Below are positions 14,292 through 22,801 of a stretch of 29,483 nucleotides of DNA, one piece after another. Both the position numbers and the translations under genes were made by a program. Origin of the DNA: Spirochaetaceae bacterium (lineage in GTDB: Bacteria; Spirochaetota; Spirochaetia; SZUA-6; Fen-1364); assembly GCA_003170115.1 (NCBI GenBank), contig PMZS01000222.1:15250-44732 (forward strand), given 5' to 3'. The first letter of the stretch is position 1. Each line of letters begins with the position of its first letter. Under the pieces are notes generated by a model. The model saw only the letters and a list, made by a program, of their open reading frames with translations, was not told where the DNA came from and did no database searches.

Positions 14292-14320
14292 TCAGGAAGT
14301 GAGGGAGAGCACCATCCCCT
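14292..14320. repeat. 29-bp near-identical copy of the 3' ends at 24821-24849
   Basis: It matches 24821-24849 at 28 of 29 bases. On the minus strand it reads the last codons of a permease, GMVLSLTS and a stop, as at 24821. On the plus strand it reads RK and a stop, like the end of the dehydrogenase. It sits just upstream of the ROK gene, where no such gene exists. The match overlaps the last base of a TATAAT (14287-14292) that could be a -10 box for the ROK gene. Confidence 0.7.
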
Positions 14321-14356
14321 TGATCGCCGATGGGCTCGATGACATGCTGTCCACAT

Positions 14357-15586
14357 ATGGAGACGCCGATTCCCGTTGGTCTCAGTCACGCGGACTCGCG
14401 GATCGTGCGCCAGATCAACATGCACTCCGTCTTTGCGCTCCTTCGGACCAAGAAGCAACTGCGTGTCTCGGAGATCGCGCACCTGACCGGCCTCTCGGGG
14501 GCGACCGTGAAGTACCTCCTGCAACGCCTGATGGAAATGCGGCTGATCTCTCCCGTCGGCGAAGGGAACTCAACCGGCGGACGGAAACCCACCCTTTATG
14601 CCTTGAACGTCAGTGAATCCGTCTTGTGTGGAGTAGAAGTCATAATCGACCGCATCACAGTCGGCATGCTCAATCTGGAAGGAACGGTGCTTTGGAAGTA
14701 TTCAGAGGAGATCGCGAAACCCACACCCTCCGATCTCGTACGCGTGATAGAACGAATCGTTCGGCGGGGAGTGGCAACGCTGGCCATATCCATGGACCAC
14801 GTCATCGGCACCGCCGTCTGTGTGCCGGGTTTCGTGGACGACAAGCGCAAGACCATAATCCTCGACATCAACATGGGGCTCAAGGACGTTGCTCTCGGCG
14901 AGATGCTTCAAAATGCCCTTGCGATGCCGGTGTTCGTCATCGAAGAGGCCAATGCCTGGCTCCTGGCAGAGGCTGAATACGGCGCCATCGGGCTGCCGGA
15001 GAACGTGGTTTTCCTCCTTATTGGTTCCGCGCTCGGCAGAGGAATCGGAGGGGCCATCATGCTCAATGGTGCGATCCTCAGCGGAAGCCGTGGTTTCTCT
15101 GGAGAGATAGGCCACATGTCGCTCGATCCGGAAGGACCCGGCTGCACCTGCGGGCGCAAGGGGTGTTGGGAGGCTCTCGGCAGCGTCTCGAGTCTTGTCG
15201 AACACGCCCGTCCCTTCATGAAGGAGTCCGCAGGGAAGGGCTTTCCAGCCTTGCTTCGCGAGCTCGTCACCATGATCGAAAGCGAAGACTCGCGCGCACT
15301 CCCGCTTTTCGAAAGGTTTGTCGCCATTCAGGCGGAAGGAATCGCGAATCTCATCCATATCCTGAATCCGGCATCGGTGGTCATCGGAGGCGAAATCGCC
15401 CTGTTCGGGGAGCTCTTCATGGAGCCTCTCCGGGAACGTGTTCTGAGGCTCGTCATGGAGCCCTTCCATGCCGGATATTCGATGCGCCTCAGCACACTTG
15501 CGGAAAACAATGCTTTGCTTGGCGCGGTCGCACTGTTGATCCAGAAGGCAATAGCGCTTCGGCAAGAAAACATCGAACAGAGCTAG
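14357..15586 (+). CDS. ROK-family transcriptional regulator (NagC/XylR type)
   Basis: A DNA-binding sugar sensor. The winged helix-turn-helix is at about residues 17-82 (VSEIAHLTGLSGATVKYLL, then GGRKPTLYALN). The ROK body follows: GSALGRGIGGAIMLNG, FSGEIGHM and the zinc motif CTCGRKGCWEA with C263, C265 and C270 next to H253. The kinase Asp of the usual NDANAA motif is replaced (EEANAW), so it should sense rather than phosphorylate its sugar. ATG 14357 is my choice; in-frame ATGs at 14330 and 14345 would add residues with no family character. SD support is weak for all. It stands ahead of the sugar operon in the same direction, so it most likely represses that operon and releases it when ligand binds. 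Confidence 0.87.
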   Translation: METPIPVGLSHADSRIVRQINMHSVFALLRTKKQLRVSEIAHLTGLSGATVKYLLQRLMEMRLISPVGEGNSTGGRKPTLYALNVSESVLCGVEVIIDRITVGMLNLEGTVLWKYSEEIAKPTPSDLVRVIERIVRRGVATLAISMDHVIGTAVCVPGFVDDKRKTIILDINMGLKDVALGEMLQNALAMPVFVIEEANAWLLAEAEYGAIGLPENVVFLLIGSALGRGIGGAIMLNGAILSGSRGFSGEIGHMSLDPEGPGCTCGRKGCWEALGSVSSLVEHARPFMKESAGKGFPALLRELVTMIESEDSRALPLFERFVAIQAEGIANLIHILNPASVVIGGEIALFGELFMEPLRERVLRLVMEPFHAGYSMRLSTLAENNALLGAVALLIQKAIALRQENIEQS

Positions 15587-15597
15587 CCACTTTCCAG

Positions 15598-15663
15598 TTG
15601 ACAGGCACCTTCAGGGCGTATACTCTCTTTTACTAAGGACTTAACTTAAGGCCTATATTAAGT
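15598..15663 (+). promoter_or_regulatory. Promoter and candidate ROK operator of the sugar operon
   Basis: TTGACA (15598-15603) is followed by TATACT at 15619-15624 (spacing 15) or TACTCT at 15621-15626 (spacing 17). Downstream lies an AT-rich inverted repeat: ACTTAA (15639-15644) and TTAAGT (15658-15663), with the palindrome CTTAAG (15645-15650) inside. Placed just after the start point, it would suit repression by the ROK protein encoded immediately upstream. Confidence 0.5.
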
Positions 15664-15699
15664 GGAAAGATGATTGGAACAGGCGGGAGGAGACGAGAT

Positions 15700-16914
15700 A
15701 TGGATGTATACCTTTCCATGTTCGGACCTCTGGCGCATGGGGAAAGCCCGGAGCAAACAGCGTCGAAGTTGAACGACGCGGGTGCGAATAATCTCCTCTT
15801 TTTCACCAGTCTTTATCACAGCTACAGAGTCCTGCAGCCACGCTACCCGCAGCGCGCAATCTACTCGCTTGAAACAGACCGCCTTTTCTTTCCTCCAGAT
15901 CTCTCCTTGTATAAGGAAAGCCCGATAAAGCCCGAGCAGAGCAGGGATTTCCCCGACGGATCCTATTTCTCCCGGCTCATCACCGCTTGCCACGCCCAGA
16001 AGATCAGCTTTGCCGCGCTCGTGCCGATATGCGCGGGGGACAGGCTGGCCCCGGCTTTCCCAGAGTTCGCCGTGCAGAACCTTTATGGCGCGCATGATCG
16101 GATGTTCTTCTGCTACAACAATCCGGCTGTTCGCGCATACCGTTTCTCGATGATCCGCGACCTGCTCGCTCACTACCCGATCGATCGTCTGACGCTCGAC
16201 AAGATCCCCCAGACAATGCTCGAGCAGTATTCCCAGACCGCGATTTTCGATCCTCCCCTCAGAACCGTGGGGAGCTTCTGTTTCTGCGATTCCTGCAAGA
16301 AGGCGGCACGGAAGCACGACCTGGATTTGGATGAGGTCAAGGCGCGATCGTTGGAGATTGCCGCCCGGTCGCTGCGAATCCCCCAGCATGTGATCACCGC
16401 CCAAGGTGACAAGCTGACCGGTGATACGGAAATCCCGCTTCTGTTGCTGGAGGAACCGCTTCTCTACCGCATGCTCAAGTTCAGGTTCGATACGGCAGTG
16501 GAGTTCGTCCGCGACGTCCGATCGATCATCGCGGAAATGCGCCCGGGGATACCGCTCCAGGCGGCGTTCGTGCCGCCTTCCCACCCCGGGCACGACATGA
16601 CCGCGCCGCGCGCATGGCTCACCGTACAGAGCTACAAACTCTATGCGGGCGTGCTTGACGAAATCCTCTGCGTCGTCCATTTCGGGCCTGACGTCGTGCG
16701 ATTCGAAACGGAACGCGCGGTCGCCGCCGCGGAGGGAAAGACGAAGGTGATCTCGAGCATGCGGCTCTACGGGGCGACCCGGCCCGAGGAAGTTCCCCTC
16801 CTCGCGGAACAGGCGCTCGCCGGCGGTTCTGAGGGTGTGTCCTTTCTCGGGTACGACGTCACGACAGACGAGCTTCTTGCGTCCCTCGGGCGCTGGGTGC
16901 GGCAACGGAGGTAG
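15700..16914 (+). CDS. Uncharacterised cytoplasmic protein, possibly a TIM-barrel glycosidase-like enzyme
   Basis: A 404-residue protein without signal peptide or membrane segment. I start it at ATG 15700 because GGGAGGAG (15685-15692) lies 7 bases upstream; a frame from 15670 is less likely. I recognise no certain family. Alternating strands and helices, conserved-looking aromatic and acidic spots (NLLFFTSLYHSYR, DRLTLDKIPQ) and the cysteine knot-like motif CFCDSC (194-199) resemble putative glycoside-hydrolase-like barrels found in sugar loci. The cysteines could hold a metal. It is the first gene of the operon, 3 bases from the aminotransferase gene, so it probably acts early on the imported compound. 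Confidence 0.8.
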   Translation: MDVYLSMFGPLAHGESPEQTASKLNDAGANNLLFFTSLYHSYRVLQPRYPQRAIYSLETDRLFFPPDLSLYKESPIKPEQSRDFPDGSYFSRLITACHAQKISFAALVPICAGDRLAPAFPEFAVQNLYGAHDRMFFCYNNPAVRAYRFSMIRDLLAHYPIDRLTLDKIPQTMLEQYSQTAIFDPPLRTVGSFCFCDSCKKAARKHDLDLDEVKARSLEIAARSLRIPQHVITAQGDKLTGDTEIPLLLLEEPLLYRMLKFRFDTAVEFVRDVRSIIAEMRPGIPLQAAFVPPSHPGHDMTAPRAWLTVQSYKLYAGVLDEILCVVHFGPDVVRFETERAVAAAEGKTKVISSMRLYGATRPEEVPLLAEQALAGGSEGVSFLGYDVTTDELLASLGRWVRQRR

Positions 16915-16917
16915 GGG

Positions 16918-18216
16918 ATGAAGCTTGCGATCAGCGGTGGAAAACCGATCCGAGCACGGAAGTACCCGCAGTGGCCCGAGGTCGACCGGAGCGACGTGCG
17001 TTCCGTCGAATCAGTTGTCAAAAGCGGCAAATGGTGGCTGTACGCCTATTCCAAGGATGAGTTCGCGATGTCAGGGGAGGGAACGTCCCGCGTGGAGGCC
17101 TTTGAAAAGGCCTTTGCCGAGCTCCAACATGTCCGATTCGCCTATGCGACTTCCAGCGGCACGGCCAGCCTGGAGATTGCGTGCAGGGCCATCGGACTGA
17201 AGCCGGGAGACGAGGTGATCACGACGCCCTACACGTTCGTCACCACCTCGACCTGCATTCTCAATGCTGCCGCGATCCCCGTTTACGTGGATATCGATCC
17301 GCTTACCTACAACATGGACGCCCGGCTCGTCGAACGCGCCATCACAAGCCGCACGCGCGCGATCATTCCCGTGCATTTCGGCGGCGTGTTTGCCGACATG
17401 GACGCGCTGCGCGCGATTGCCTCCGGGCACGACCTGAAGATCATCGAGGATGCGGCACACTCGCACGGTGCCTCTCTCACGGGCAACCGCTGGGCCGGGA
17501 CGCTGGGGGATATCGCCATTTTCAGCCTCCAGGAATCCAAGCTGCTCACGGCGGGGGAAGGCGGGCTGATCACGACGAACGACGAGGAGCTTGCGGAGCT
17601 GTCCTGGTCCCTGAGGCATTGCGGCCGGTCCCGGGCAGGCAAATGGTACGAACACGAGCGTGTCGGTTGGAACAGCCGCATGACGGAATTGCAGGGCGCG
17701 CTCCTCCTCTCTCAACTGTCGAAGCTTCAGGGGCAGAATGCGCGCCGGCGCAGGAACGCACAGGTTCTCTCCCGGGGGCTGACGGGGATTCCCGGCATCA
17801 CGCCGAACCCCCAGCATCCGCAGACAGAAAACGATGTCTACTATCTGCTGTGCCTCCGCTACGATTCGGCACAATGGGACGACGTTCCTCGGGGGCGCGT
17901 CGTGAAAGCACTCAACGCCGAAGGGATCCCCGTTACCGAGGGATATTGTTTCCCCCTCTACGAGAACCCACTCTACCGCAATGTCGCCTTCAACGCCCAG
18001 GGCTCGCCGTATCTCACTGGCAGGCCCGGCCCGATACCCGACTTCCGCGCGTATCGTGAGACGTGCCCCGTCACCGAGCGCGCTTGCAGAAGCGAAGCGC
18101 TGTGGGTGGCGCAGAATCTGCTCCTGGGCAAGGAGGAGGATACGCAGGACATCGTCCGCGCGTTCCAGAAGGTCTTCGAGAACCGCGCGGAGCTTCGCAC
18201 GAAGGGGGAGGGCTGA
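16918..18216 (+). CDS. DegT/DnrJ/EryC1/StrS-family PLP aminotransferase
   Basis: A 432-residue fold-type I aminotransferase that acts on keto- or amino-sugars and cyclitols. TSSGTASLEIA (78-88) binds phosphate, PYTFVTTS (104-111) is the conserved loop, EDAAHSHGA (177-185) holds the cofactor Asp, and Lys208 in FSLQESK, followed by AGEGG, should form the Schiff base. Family relatives make or consume scyllo-inosamine, amino-deoxy sugars and aminohydroxybenzoate. ATG 16918 lies just after the previous stop with GGAGG near. Being in a catabolic, regulated operon, it may remove an amino group rather than add one. The substrate is not known. Confidence 0.92.
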   Translation: MKLAISGGKPIRARKYPQWPEVDRSDVRSVESVVKSGKWWLYAYSKDEFAMSGEGTSRVEAFEKAFAELQHVRFAYATSSGTASLEIACRAIGLKPGDEVITTPYTFVTTSTCILNAAAIPVYVDIDPLTYNMDARLVERAITSRTRAIIPVHFGGVFADMDALRAIASGHDLKIIEDAAHSHGASLTGNRWAGTLGDIAIFSLQESKLLTAGEGGLITTNDEELAELSWSLRHCGRSRAGKWYEHERVGWNSRMTELQGALLLSQLSKLQGQNARRRRNAQVLSRGLTGIPGITPNPQHPQTENDVYYLLCLRYDSAQWDDVPRGRVVKALNAEGIPVTEGYCFPLYENPLYRNVAFNAQGSPYLTGRPGPIPDFRAYRETCPVTERACRSEALWVAQNLLLGKEEDTQDIVRAFQKVFENRAELRTKGEG

Positions 18217-18219
18217 GCG

Positions 18220-19656
18220 GTGAGCGCACAGGTGCTGCCGCGGCTGAAGGCGGGATACGCCGCTGCCGACATCACACCAGCGCCTGGGGTCACCCTGTCC
18301 GGATTTGCCGCGCGCCGCAACCAGCCCTCGGTCGGCGTGCATGATCCCCTTACGGTTCATGCGCTGGCCCTTGAACAGGGCGACCAGAGGGTCCTCCTCC
18401 TGTCATTCGATCTCCTCGCCATAGGTGAGCCTCTGGTCAGGGATATCGACCGCGTCCTCGACGCCTCAATCGGCAACAGCTTCCCGTCACGCGTACGAAT
18501 ACTGTCCTGCACCCATACGCACAGTGCGCCGGCGACAATACGCCTCATCGGGTGCGGCGTGGAGGATGAAGGCTATTGGCAGCTTCTCGTGGGGAGAACA
18601 CAAGACGCCGCGGCGCGCGCGGTGCTCTCACTGCGCGAAGCCCGGATTCGTTGCGCGATCGAATCGCTCCCCGGGAAAAACTTCAACAGGCGGATACTCC
18701 TGAAGGACGGGAGCATCGTCATGGCGCCGCACGCTCAGGAGCTCGTCCAAAGAACGGGTCCGGGATGGGACAGCTTCGTATTCCTCAGATTTGACGAGGC
18801 TTCCTCGGGAGCGTCGATCGCCGGGATCATTCACTGGGCGGCGCACCCCGCGACCGTGTGCACCGCGTTCGTCTCCGGGGACTATCCGGCGGGGCTTTGC
18901 CGCGCGCTCCAGGCGAAGGAAGGGGTTCCCTTCATGTTCCTGCAGGGAGCCTCGGGCGACCTGAGCGTCCCCTTTCGTGACATGAGCTTCGACGACACCC
19001 GAAAGGTCGTGGAAGGGATCATGGCCGACCTGCCCCCGCTCGCGTGGAGGGAGGCCCCGGAGGAAACGCCGATGGCTCTCCTATCGGAGACCATTGCGCT
19101 TCGTTATCAGCGGCCGCTCCCCCGGCAGGCGCTCGAACGAATGGCATCCGCGATGCGGGACATTTCCCGCGGAGAGCCGGGCGATCCTTCCGACATCCGC
19201 ATCCTGGCCAATATCCTCAACGTTCCCCCCGGCGGGACACCCGATCCTGAGATGCTGCGCCACATCGCATCCATCCTCGCCGAATGGGCGCAGCAGGCGG
19301 CGCAGGGAGCGCGCGGCACATCCTCGGCGCCCGCTCTCGAGGTGAAAGTCATGAGGATCGGGCTGATTGTATTCGCTTTCATCGCAGCCGAGGTTTTTGT
19401 GGAAACGGCGTACGCCATTTCCCGTCATTTTTCACGGACACCGTTCGCGGTGGTCGGCTATTGCGCCCCGCTCGTGGGGTATCTCCCCACCGACGAGGCT
19501 CTGCAGGAGGGAGGGTACGAATCTGAGTATGCCTATCGTTTTTACGGACATCCCGCCGCCTTCGGCAAAGGCTCGGAGCAGAAGCTCGTCGCGGTTGTGC
19601 GGAGACTCGCGGCGCAGCTTGGTCTCGCGTGGCAAGGCTCGAAAAGCGAGAATTGA
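18220..19656 (+). CDS. Neutral/alkaline ceramidase-like hydrolase
   Basis: A 478-residue protein with the N-terminal fold of neutral ceramidases (PF04734). The zinc-binding CTHTHSAPAT (97-106) has H99 and H101, a further His lies in HWAAHPATV (205-213), and GDYPAG and LQGASGDLSVP follow. True ceramidases are longer (600+ residues) and secreted; this one has no signal peptide and lacks most of the C-terminal domain. Such short forms are common in sugar loci, where they may hydrolyse an N-acyl or amide bond of a soluble compound. The GTG start has GGGGGAG upstream. It follows the aminotransferase gene by 3 bases. Confidence 0.85.
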   Translation: MSAQVLPRLKAGYAAADITPAPGVTLSGFAARRNQPSVGVHDPLTVHALALEQGDQRVLLLSFDLLAIGEPLVRDIDRVLDASIGNSFPSRVRILSCTHTHSAPATIRLIGCGVEDEGYWQLLVGRTQDAAARAVLSLREARIRCAIESLPGKNFNRRILLKDGSIVMAPHAQELVQRTGPGWDSFVFLRFDEASSGASIAGIIHWAAHPATVCTAFVSGDYPAGLCRALQAKEGVPFMFLQGASGDLSVPFRDMSFDDTRKVVEGIMADLPPLAWREAPEETPMALLSETIALRYQRPLPRQALERMASAMRDISRGEPGDPSDIRILANILNVPPGGTPDPEMLRHIASILAEWAQQAAQGARGTSSAPALEVKVMRIGLIVFAFIAAEVFVETAYAISRHFSRTPFAVVGYCAPLVGYLPTDEALQEGGYESEYAYRFYGHPAAFGKGSEQKLVAVVRRLAAQLGLAWQGSKSEN

Positions 19657-19687
19657 ACAGCCCCTTGAACGGCAATAGGAGGTAGGT

Positions 19688-20965
19688 ATGAGGAAGGCAT
19701 TTGGTCTCATTCTTTGTCTGCTCTGCGTGGCGACCATCGGATCATTCGCCGCGGGCAATAAGGAAGCTGCAACGCCAGCGTCCATCACCTTCAGCGTCAT
19801 GGCGTCCGGCACCTACGACAAGGCGGCCGCCAGCATAAAGGATTCTTTCAAACAAAGCTCCGGCATCGACGTGACGATCGCGGCGTTTCCGTGGGCAACT
19901 CTGCGACAGAATAATACGACGGATCTCCTCACGAGCACCGGCAAGTACGACATCATGTCGGGCAGCTACTATCTGGCCGACGTATACGCGAACTTCATAT
20001 CCTTGGATGACTACATTGCAAAATACAAGCTCGGGCAGGGTCTCCTGTCCGGCCTGATGCAGAAGTGCGAGTTTTTCAATGGCCATCAGATCGGCCTCCC
20101 CTACGGCCCCGACGCATACGGCGTGCTGTACCGCAAGGACCTCTTCGATCAGGCCGGCGTGCAGTGGCCGAGCACCTGGGCGGACTTCGTAGCCCTTCTG
20201 CCCAAGCTGAAGCAGATCGCGGATGCCAACGGCATGGCCACCATTGCATTCGCCGGCGGGGCCCCCGAGCAGGCGCCGGCGCTGTTCTTCGACAAGTACG
20301 ACGGATACTTCATCACCAAAGACAAAAAGTACCAGCTCCAGGCCGACAAGGCAGTGGCGGCCCTGAACATGAACCACACGCTACTGTCCTACATGGCATC
20401 GGATTTCATGGGCCTGAGCATCGATGACGCGAACGCCCGTTTTCTGGGCGGCAAGGCGCTTTTGTTGATCTGCTGGCCGAGCTTCGTCGTGGCCGCCGCC
20501 GATGATCCCCAGAAGTCGCAGGTCGTAGGGAAATGGGCCCTGGGGAAGAGCGTCACGCCGGGCCGTCCCTGGCTGAGTCTCTGGCAGATGTACATTTCCA
20601 AGTACTCGAAAAACCCCGAAGCAGCCTTCAAGTGGGCCGCGGCTCTCATCAACGCGCAGAACGACAAGAGTTTCTACGTCACCTACGGCATCGGGCCGGA
20701 GTTCAGCGCCACCTACCAGGATGCAGCGCTCGCGCAGCAGCATGCACACCAGTTTGCCGCGCAGCAGTACAATTTCTCCGTCGCCGTCAATCCTCCGCTC
20801 TCGGGAGAGGCGCAGGACTTCTTCGCAAGCTCGCTGGGCGATTTCGCCCTCGGCAAGATCTCGGCGCAGCAGTGCGTCGATCAGGTGAACCAGAAGTGGG
20901 CGACCATGACGGTGCCCGTCGGGCTCATCGACGACGCTCAGAAGACGGGCCAGATGCAGAAGTAG
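19688..20965 (+). CDS. Sugar ABC transporter substrate-binding protein (family 1)
   Basis: A 425-residue periplasmic binding protein. A Sec signal (MRKAFGLILCLLCVATIGSF) ends near AAGNKEAA, a mature start typical of spirochaete binding proteins; there is no lipobox Cys at the usual site. The body has the family 1 pattern: VTIAAFPWATLRQNNTTDLL, then PYGPDAYGVLYRKDLFDQAG and PSTWADFVALLPKL. SD AGGAGGT lies about 5 bases before the ATG. It delivers its sugar to the two permeases downstream. A strong stem-loop follows. Confidence 0.92.
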   Translation: MRKAFGLILCLLCVATIGSFAAGNKEAATPASITFSVMASGTYDKAAASIKDSFKQSSGIDVTIAAFPWATLRQNNTTDLLTSTGKYDIMSGSYYLADVYANFISLDDYIAKYKLGQGLLSGLMQKCEFFNGHQIGLPYGPDAYGVLYRKDLFDQAGVQWPSTWADFVALLPKLKQIADANGMATIAFAGGAPEQAPALFFDKYDGYFITKDKKYQLQADKAVAALNMNHTLLSYMASDFMGLSIDDANARFLGGKALLLICWPSFVVAAADDPQKSQVVGKWALGKSVTPGRPWLSLWQMYISKYSKNPEAAFKWAAALINAQNDKSFYVTYGIGPEFSATYQDAALAQQHAHQFAAQQYNFSVAVNPPLSGEAQDFFASSLGDFALGKISAQQCVDQVNQKWATMTVPVGLIDDAQKTGQMQK

Positions 20966-20989
20966 TCGATCGCTCTCGATCGTTTCCTT

Positions 20990-21033
20990 GCACGGGGAAG
21001 GGCGGGTTGCCTTTCTCCGTGCTCTTGATTTTT
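20990..21033 (+). terminator. Stem-loop with T-run between binding protein and permease genes
   Basis: Bases 20990-21002 pair with 21010-21022 in a 13-base stem with two G-U pairs and a 7-base loop. TCTTGATTTTT follows. It should terminate part of transcription, so the binding protein is made in excess over the permeases. Confidence 0.75.
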
Positions 21034-21053
21034 ACCGTGTGGGGGAGGCCTGC

Positions 21054-21959
21054 GTGCGAAGGAGAATTGTCAGACACGAGGCTGGCGCGCTTCTGCTCTT
21101 TCCTCTCCCCGCCGTCATCATCATCCTCGTCGCACAGGCGTTCCCGGTCTTCTATTCTCTCACGATGAGCTTTCGCGACTGGGCCCTCGCCTCGTCGCTC
21201 ACCCCCGGCAGGTTCGTGGGGCTTGCAAACTACGTCAAGGCCTTCCACGACACGGTATTCCTCCACGCCGTCGCGGTGAGCCTGCAGTTCTGCGTCGCCG
21301 CAACGCTTGTCGAGGTCGTGCTCGGTTTCATTCTCGCGTACTTCACCGTGGGGGAGTCACGCGTGCTTCGCGTCGCTCGTACGATCCTCATTCTCCCCAT
21401 GGTGATTGCCCCTGTCGCCAACGGAACAATATGGCGGATGATCCTTAATCCACAGTACGGTCTGTTGAACGCGATCCTTTCAACATTCGGTGCGCGGGGA
21501 CCCGATTGGCTGGGAAATCCGGTGCTCGCCCTGGTCTCGGTGATCATGATCGACATCTGGCAATGGACGCCCTACGCGATGGTCATCTTTTGCGCCGGTC
21601 TTTCCCTGATCCCGCTCGAGCTATACGATGCGGCACAGGTCGACGGGGCTTCGCGCATCCGGGTCCTGCGATCCATCGTCATTCCCTACCTCGTTCCCGT
21701 CATCTTCATTGTTCTACTCTTTCGGATCGTCGATACGTTCCTCGTCATCGATTCGATCTACACGACGACCTTCGGCGGTCCGGGATTCTCGACCAACGTT
21801 GTCACACTGTACATCTACTGGCAGGCGCTGCGCTATTTCAACATCAGCTTTGGGTCGGCTCTCTCATGGCTTATTTCCATTCTCACACTTGCCACGGCTT
21901 TCACGCTCATGCGCGCGCAACGCAGGCTCCAAAGCTCCATTTGGGGGGTCACGTCATGA
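21054..21959 (+). CDS. Sugar ABC permease, MalF-type
   Basis: A 301-residue inner-membrane permease with six predicted segments. The ATPase-contact EAA loop reads LYDAAQVDGAS and continues FRVLRS-like to VIPYLVP. The start is GTG 21054 with SD GGGGGAGG (21041-21048). Earlier in-frame starts such as 20988 lie inside the stem-loop and are rejected. It pairs with the next permease, overlapping its ATG (ATGA). No ATPase gene is in the operon, so a shared MsmK/UgpC-like ATPase must be encoded elsewhere. Confidence 0.92.
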   Translation: MRRRIVRHEAGALLLFPLPAVIIILVAQAFPVFYSLTMSFRDWALASSLTPGRFVGLANYVKAFHDTVFLHAVAVSLQFCVAATLVEVVLGFILAYFTVGESRVLRVARTILILPMVIAPVANGTIWRMILNPQYGLLNAILSTFGARGPDWLGNPVLALVSVIMIDIWQWTPYAMVIFCAGLSLIPLELYDAAQVDGASRIRVLRSIVIPYLVPVIFIVLLFRIVDTFLVIDSIYTTTFGGPGFSTNVVTLYIYWQALRYFNISFGSALSWLISILTLATAFTLMRAQRRLQSSIWGVTS

Positions 21960-22798
21960 TGAAGGACCGCTCCCGTCTTTATGTCGCCGCGCGCGCCATC
22001 ATCGTCGCGATGGCCCTCATTGCGGTGCTCGTTCCGTTTCTCTACCTGTTTCTCAACAGCGTCAAGATCGAACGTGAGTTCAGATCCATACCCTTGCGGA
22101 TCATCCCCTCTGTCGTCACCCTCCAATACTATGCGGACATCTTCGGCCGCGGGGGGCAGCTTGGCTCGTATCTGCTCAATTCCATTATCGTCACCCTCGT
22201 GGTCGTGGTGGTGTCCGTGTTCACGGGCGCGCTTGCCGCGTTCGGCCTGGCGAAGCTCCGGAGGATGTACCGTTTCATCGCCCTCGCCGTGTATCTGATC
22301 CTCCTGGTCCGTTTCTACCCCAAGGTCGTCATGTTGATTCCCTATTTCATTCTCATGCGTGATCTGCACCTTCTGGACACGCTGGCCGCGGTGATCATTG
22401 CGCATTCGAGCATCGGGATCCCTTTTGTCGTCTGGCTCATGATCGGCTTCTACGAAGAAATCCCCATCGAGCTCGAGGAATCGGCTATGCTCGACGGGTG
22501 CGATGTCTGGCGGCGCTTCACCCGGGTCATCTTTCCGGTCGTGCTCCCGGGAATCGCCACGGCAGCCATCATGACGGCGGTATTGTCATGGAACGAGTTC
22601 CTCATCGCCTCCAGCGTTGTCTCCATCAACGCGAAGACGCTGCCTGTCCTGGTTTCCGGTTACATCTCGGACAAGGGGATCAACTGGGGGCCCATGTCGG
22701 CGACCTCCGTTGTCATTATTGTGCCCATGTTCGTTTTCGTGCTGTTCACACAGAAATATCTGATACGAGGCCTCACCTTCGGGGCTGTCAAAGGGTAG
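21956..22798 (+). CDS. Sugar ABC permease, MalG-type
   Basis: A 280-residue permease. It has an N-terminal membrane segment, then the MalG features NSIIVTL, an EAA loop (PIELEESAMLDGCDVWRRF) and the C-terminal signature RGLTFGAVKG. Glu replaces the first Ala of EAA. ATG 21956 overlaps the previous stop. It completes the channel with the MalF-type permease. The next gene starts 3 bases later. Confidence 0.93.
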   Translation: MMKDRSRLYVAARAIIVAMALIAVLVPFLYLFLNSVKIEREFRSIPLRIIPSVVTLQYYADIFGRGGQLGSYLLNSIIVTLVVVVVSVFTGALAAFGLAKLRRMYRFIALAVYLILLVRFYPKVVMLIPYFILMRDLHLLDTLAAVIIAHSSIGIPFVVWLMIGFYEEIPIELEESAMLDGCDVWRRFTRVIFPVVLPGIATAAIMTAVLSWNEFLIASSVVSINAKTLPVLVSGYISDKGINWGPMSATSVVIIVPMFVFVLFTQKYLIRGLTFGAVKG

Positions 22799-22801
22799 GG
22801 C

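Noticed and set aside
14287..14292. TATAAT as a firm promoter for the ROK gene
   Set aside because: A perfect -10 box, but no -35 box at 16-18 bases, and it borders the 29-bp repeat; kept only as a possibility.
13636..14616. A 326-codon plus-strand frame
   Set aside because: Antisense to the prenol-kinase-like gene and out of frame with the ROK gene; no family features.
15658..16905. A 415-codon minus-strand frame
   Set aside because: Antisense to the 15700 gene, which has a good SD and operon position; the minus product has no motif.
17071..18360. A 429-codon minus-strand frame
   Set aside because: It covers the DegT aminotransferase in antisense; composition is shadow-like.
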